Assembly (NCBI RefSeq): GCF_002999235.1
Contig: NZ_CP027236.1
Span: forward strand, 2,728,001-2,792,000
DNA from: Actinomyces sp. oral taxon 897
GTDB lineage: Bacteria > Actinomycetota > Actinomycetes > Actinomycetales > Actinomycetaceae
Direction of reading: 5' to 3'
Length of the DNA stretch: 64,000 nucleotides
A program made the translations under genes and the position numbers. Of this stretch, positions 61,154 through 64,000 are shown in pieces. A model generated the notes under the pieces. It was not told the DNA's origin, searched no databases, and saw only the letters and a program-made list of their open reading frames with translations. How positions within the stretch are numbered: the stretch's first letter is position 1; each line of letters starts with the position of its first letter.

Positions 61154-61778
61154 AGTCGGTAATGACCGCGTCCCGGCGGATCCAGGCGGAGTCGTGCGCC
61201 GCCTTGTGTATAAAGGCGCCGACGTCGGCACGGCTGATGCGCGGCATCCCCCGCATCTTCATGCTCTCGGCCACACGGTAGGTGCCCCGTGCCGGGTTGT
61301 TCGTCAGGACGGTGGGGTAGACGATCGTCCACTCCAGTCCGCTGGCGCGCAGGATCCGCTCGGACGCGGCCTTGTCGGCGTAGATCCTGCGCACAAGGGT
61401 GCGATACGCGAGGCGCTGGAGCAGCGAGGCGGTGCGGATCGTCTCTCCCACGCCGTAGGCGGACAGCCAGACCAGGCGCTTGACGTCCGTACGCTGCATC
61501 GCCTCGACGACGGCCGTGGCGGCCCCCGTGAACAGGCCCTCCGGCTTCAGCGACCTGCCGCGCCCGAGGGTGACGATAACCACGTCCTGCCCCTCCGCGG
61601 CCCGGGCGACGTCGTTGGCCAGGGTGGCGTCCCCCTGGAAGACTGTGACCCGGTCCTCGACGTCGGCCAGCGCCTCAGGATGACGAGCGAGGACGGAGAC
61701 GGTGTCGCCGGCCTTGAGCGCGTTCGCCAGGACGTGGCGGCCGGTCGGGCCGGTGGCGCCGAGGATCAGTATCTTCAC
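61152..61778 (-). CDS. NAD(P)-binding Rossmann oxidoreductase (NmrA/SDR-a5-like)
   Basis: 208 residues. ILILGATGPTGRHVLANALK is the GxxGxxG dinucleotide motif; VSVLARHPEALADVEDRVTV and DVVIVTLGRG follow the atypical SDR pattern. The active-site YxxxK is replaced by YADKAASERILRASGLEWTI. Such flavin-reductase-like or NAD(P)H-sensing proteins act in redox stress. GTG 61778 with AAGGA 8 nt upstream. Alone in its transcription unit. Confidence 0.85.
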   Translation of the reverse strand: MKILILGATGPTGRHVLANALKAGDTVSVLARHPEALADVEDRVTVFQGDATLANDVARAAEGQDVVIVTLGRGRSLKPEGLFTGAATAVVEAMQRTDVKRLVWLSAYGVGETIRTASLLQRLAYRTLVRRIYADKAASERILRASGLEWTIVYPTVLTNNPARGTYRVAESMKMRGMPRISRADVGAFIHKAAHDSAWIRRDAVITD

Positions 61779-62020
61779 GTTCGTATTCCTTGCCGGGTGC
61801 GAACTTCGCCAGCCAGTCTAGGTGACCGGCTTCGGGGACGGTGACGGTACGTCCGCGGGAGAGCGGTCCCGGCAGGCGGTCCGGGAGCTACTAGGTAGGC
61901 GATGCCGGTACGTCCATGAGAGGCGGGGCGCCCGGGCTTCCCAACGGCCACCGCCGGGTGCCCGCGTCTCCGCGCCGGGTACCTGAGCCTCCGCGGCCGC
62001 CATGCGCTCCGGACGCTCCC

Positions 62021-63379
62021 TTACGAGGTCGTCGTCGACTTCCTCTGCCTCTGAGGCATGCGGCTAGCCCGGTCGACACCGTGGTACGTCTCCGGGCCCA
62101 GCCTGGCCGGGGCGGGCAGGCGGGCGGCGGCGAGCTTCCTCTCCAGCCGGCTGTCCACCCACGTGATCGCCTTCACCACGCTGGGGGCTGTGTAGGCCCG
62201 CAGGCGCGAGCCGACCTTCTCCGTGGTCAGGATGCCGGCGGTCACCAGGGTCTCCAGCCCCCGGGCGGCCGCGGTGCGCGTGACCCCGTAGGTCTTTGCC
62301 GCCGTGCCGATCGTCAGCATCGGGGTCCCCGGCAGGTCGGGCAGGATGCGGGAGGCGGCCGAGCCCTCGCGCAGCGCGCGGTTGTCATTGTTCTGCTCGG
62401 ACCAGTGCTGGAGCCGCTCCTCCCAGTCGGCCCGGATGTCCGCTATCTCGGCGGCGATCCGCTTGGCCTCGTCGCAGGCCAGGATCACCAGTGTCAGGAA
62501 GAGGATGATCCACTTCTCGTGGCCCGCGCCGAGGTCCTCCGTCCCGGTCTCCTCGGCCTGGCCGGGCTCGTAGGTCGGGTACAGCTCCTCGACGTACCTG
62601 TAGCGCATGGTCTCCATGACCAGGCTCATGGGCAGCGCGGCGCCGGTGAGGAGCCCACGGCGCGCCAGCACCATCTGGATGAGCATCCGCCCCACCCGGC
62701 TGTTGTCGACCACGAAGGGCTGGAGCGTCTCGAACTGGGCGTGGACCAGGGCCGCCTGGATGAGCGGGGCGTGGACGGCGCCGTTGAGGTAGGACAGCAG
62801 GTCCTCCGTCAGCTCCGGCACCAGCTCGGGGGGCGGCGAGACGAACCGGGCGTCCAGCGGGTTGCGGGAGGTGCCTCCGCGCCAGCTCTGCGTCAGCCTC
62901 AGGCCGTGGTGGTCCGGCGAGGTGGGCATTAGGCCGTCGTGGAGCTCCAGCAGGTCGGCCATGGTCACCAGCGGCGTGCGGGCCAGCCGCGTCGTGGCGC
63001 CCTTGAGCAGCATAATGTGGCGGACGGTGTCGTGGGCCTCCGGGGTCACCCCCTTGACCCTCTCGTGGCGGCCCAGCTCGGCCAGGACCACGTTGTGGGC
63101 CGTGGGGGTGATCCCCTCGATCCGCGAGGAGGTAATGGCCTCGCTGCGCAGGAGGAACTGCCCGGCCGCCGCCACGTCCGGCGACGCGTTGAGGTGGTTC
63201 ACGCGCGCCTCCGCCTGGGCCGCCAGTAGCTGCGTGGTCGCGCTCAAGGTCAGGGAGGCCTCGCTCAGGGACCCTGGCACGTAGGCGTTGTACGTGCCCC
63301 GACGGCGGTCGCGGTCCCGGTACGTGGGCGCGAACGCGGTCATCTGCCCCTTCCAGAATTGGTCGACCCAGTGCCCCAT
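62021..63379 (-). CDS. Fic-family protein with a degenerate catalytic motif
   Basis: 452 residues. The Fic core is clear: inhibitory-helix motif SSRIEG (residues 84-89, S/TxxxEG), GLRLTQSWRGGTSRNPLDAR (flap region) and HAQFETLQPFVVDNSRVGR. The canonical motif is HPFxDGNGRxxR; here the catalytic His is Gln220 and DGNGR has become VDNSR, so AMP transfer is doubtful. The C-terminal 130 residues hold a winged helix (LTIGTAAKTYGVTRTAAARG). ATG 63379 follows GGAGGGG. Possibly a pseudo-enzyme acting as a regulator or inhibitor; otherwise an early pseudogene. Confidence 0.88.
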   Translation of the reverse strand: MGHWVDQFWKGQMTAFAPTYRDRDRRRGTYNAYVPGSLSEASLTLSATTQLLAAQAEARVNHLNASPDVAAAGQFLLRSEAITSSRIEGITPTAHNVVLAELGRHERVKGVTPEAHDTVRHIMLLKGATTRLARTPLVTMADLLELHDGLMPTSPDHHGLRLTQSWRGGTSRNPLDARFVSPPPELVPELTEDLLSYLNGAVHAPLIQAALVHAQFETLQPFVVDNSRVGRMLIQMVLARRGLLTGAALPMSLVMETMRYRYVEELYPTYEPGQAEETGTEDLGAGHEKWIILFLTLVILACDEAKRIAAEIADIRADWEERLQHWSEQNNDNRALREGSAASRILPDLPGTPMLTIGTAAKTYGVTRTAAARGLETLVTAGILTTEKVGSRLRAYTAPSVVKAITWVDSRLERKLAAARLPAPARLGPETYHGVDRASRMPQRQRKSTTTS

Positions 63380-63393
63380 GGTTCCCCTCCGTT

Positions 63394-63413
63394 TTATGCA
63401 TAGGTTTATGCAT
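63394..63413 (-). promoter_or_regulatory. Tandem TTATGCAT boxes upstream of the Fic gene
   Basis: TTATGCAT at 63394-63401 and 63406-63413, each containing the palindrome ATGCAT, lies 15-34 nt before the Fic start in an otherwise GC-rich gap. It may be a promoter/operator, possibly bound by the Fic protein's own winged helix. The remaining gap to 63736 holds no gene. Confidence 0.4.
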
Positions 63414-63736
63414 GCTCTGTTGCAATCCTGGTGTCACTTTAGCCTTGAAGGTGTTGTGGCGCCATAACCGGCGTGTTGGGGCGTGGCGCGGCCCGGGACT
63501 GCACGTCGGCCGCCCGACTGTCCCGGGCCTCTCTTGGGCCCCTGACCCCGGGCCCCGGCACGGCCGCCCGTGGGCAGGCGCTCCTCGGGTCCCCTCCGGC
63601 GCCTCCGGCCCCGGCATGGCTGCCCCGCTCCGCCGTCGCCCCGGCCTCCCCCGGACCAGGGTGTGCCTGGTCTCACCCTGTCTCCTCTGTGGCCCTGGAT
63701 ATGATGACCCCCATCTCACCTACCTGAAAGGTCGTT

Positions 63737-64000
63737 ATGGGCAAGGGATTCCAGGGCGCTGTGCTGCGCCTCCTCGGCGCCAAGGAGCACGTCGTCGCCG
63801 TCACCGGCAGGACCCAGCTGGCTGAGCACTTCGTGCGCATCCACTTCCGCTCCGACACCCTGCTGTCCGACGGCGACCTCTACCCCAGCGCCTGGATCCG
63901 CCTGTGGTTCCCCAACCCCGACGCCCCCTCCACCCTCCACCAGCGCGGCTACACCCTGGTGGACCCCGACCCGCGGGCCGGCACCTTCGCCATCGACTTC
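63737..64000 (+). CDS. Siderophore-interacting protein / NAD(P)H-dependent flavoreductase (partial)
   Basis: The first 88 codons of a gene that leaves the window. ATG 63737 follows GAAAGG. The FAD-binding beta-barrel of the SIP family (FAD_binding_9) is recognisable: VVAVTGRTQLAEHFVRIHFR, SAWIRLWFPNPD and the flavin motif HQRGYTLVDPD (RxYT). These enzymes reduce ferric siderophores in the cytoplasm to release iron. A DtxR-type operator could be expected upstream, but no convincing box is visible. Confidence 0.82.
   Translation, partial: MGKGFQGAVLRLLGAKEHVVAVTGRTQLAEHFVRIHFRSDTLLSDGDLYPSAWIRLWFPNPDAPSTLHQRGYTLVDPDPRAGTFAIDF

Noticed and set aside
63700-63736. Possible iron-repressor box before the siderophore-interacting gene
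   Set aside because: ACCTACCTGAAAGGT is only a weak palindrome and does not match a DtxR/IdeR consensus well.
1-64000. tRNA or rRNA genes
   Set aside because: I looked for T-loop/CCA-like and rRNA core sequences by eye and found none.

Overview
The window is 64 kb of very GC-rich DNA (strong G/C third-position bias, GTG starts, genes apparently starting right behind a -10 box) from an Actinomycetota chromosome. The gene set (an apparent type VII secretion locus, a PASTA/excalibur lipoprotein, a transmembrane Ser/Thr kinase, an actinobacterial HrpA, a choline-binding-type repeat protein with a C-terminal module of a kind I associate with Actinomyces-like bacteria) best fits an Actinomyces-like organism; the genus is inference.

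Layout. 1-4.6 kb (minus strand): the end of what looks like a type VII secretion operon, with a coiled-coil exported protein, a periplasmic-binding-protein-like lipoprotein and the N-terminus of an FtsK/EssC-type ATPase. 4.8-15.0 kb (plus): a polymorphic-toxin locus. A 5'-truncated, frameshifted RHS gene ends in a pre-toxin HINT domain and a low-GC nuclease-like tip. It is followed by candidate immunity or accessory genes: two related pentapeptide-repeat proteins, a SUKH/SMI1 gene interrupted by an amber codon, a further broken ORF, a HINT remnant, a MafI-like gene, a DUF6966-like gene and a DUF4291 gene. 15.7-20.5 kb: excalibur lipoprotein, cardiolipin synthase with a huge insertion, YchF. 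20.6-24.0 kb: a decayed IS630 element, meso-diaminopimelate dehydrogenase, a MerR remnant and inverted repeats. 24.1-25.6 kb (minus): secreted cell-wall-binding repeat protein. 26.3-30.8 kb: TPP riboswitch followed by thiBPQ.

31.5-37.9 kb: a four-gene operon YbjN-YbjN-HSP90-TPR. 38.3-44.2 kb: oligopeptide-type ABC transporter (two permeases, binding lipoprotein, fused double ATPase). 44.2-51.6 kb (minus): Kv-type channel, HrpA helicase, methyltransferase. 51.9-55.2 kb: hydrolase remnant, RpiB-family isomerase, transmembrane protein kinase. 55.2-59.6 kb: an AAA ATPase/RloB-like pair (AbiL-like) and an AlbA_2/Schlafen-type gene, bracketed by two directly repeated intergenic elements, which I read as a defence island. 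59.9-64 kb: VOC protein, DUF6176-like protein, NAD(P)-binding oxidoreductase, a Fic protein whose catalytic motif is degenerate, and the start of a siderophore-interacting flavoreductase.

Intergenic DNA is unusually rich in short-period repeats: two loci of head-to-head 20-bp arrays (16.5 and 31.0 kb), a 22-bp motif at 31.3 and 59.1 kb, 19-bp TTTTGTGC arrays inside the 55/59 kb elements, and a three-unit 61-bp-period array at 15.0 kb with CRISPR-like geometry. No rRNA or tRNA genes were seen.
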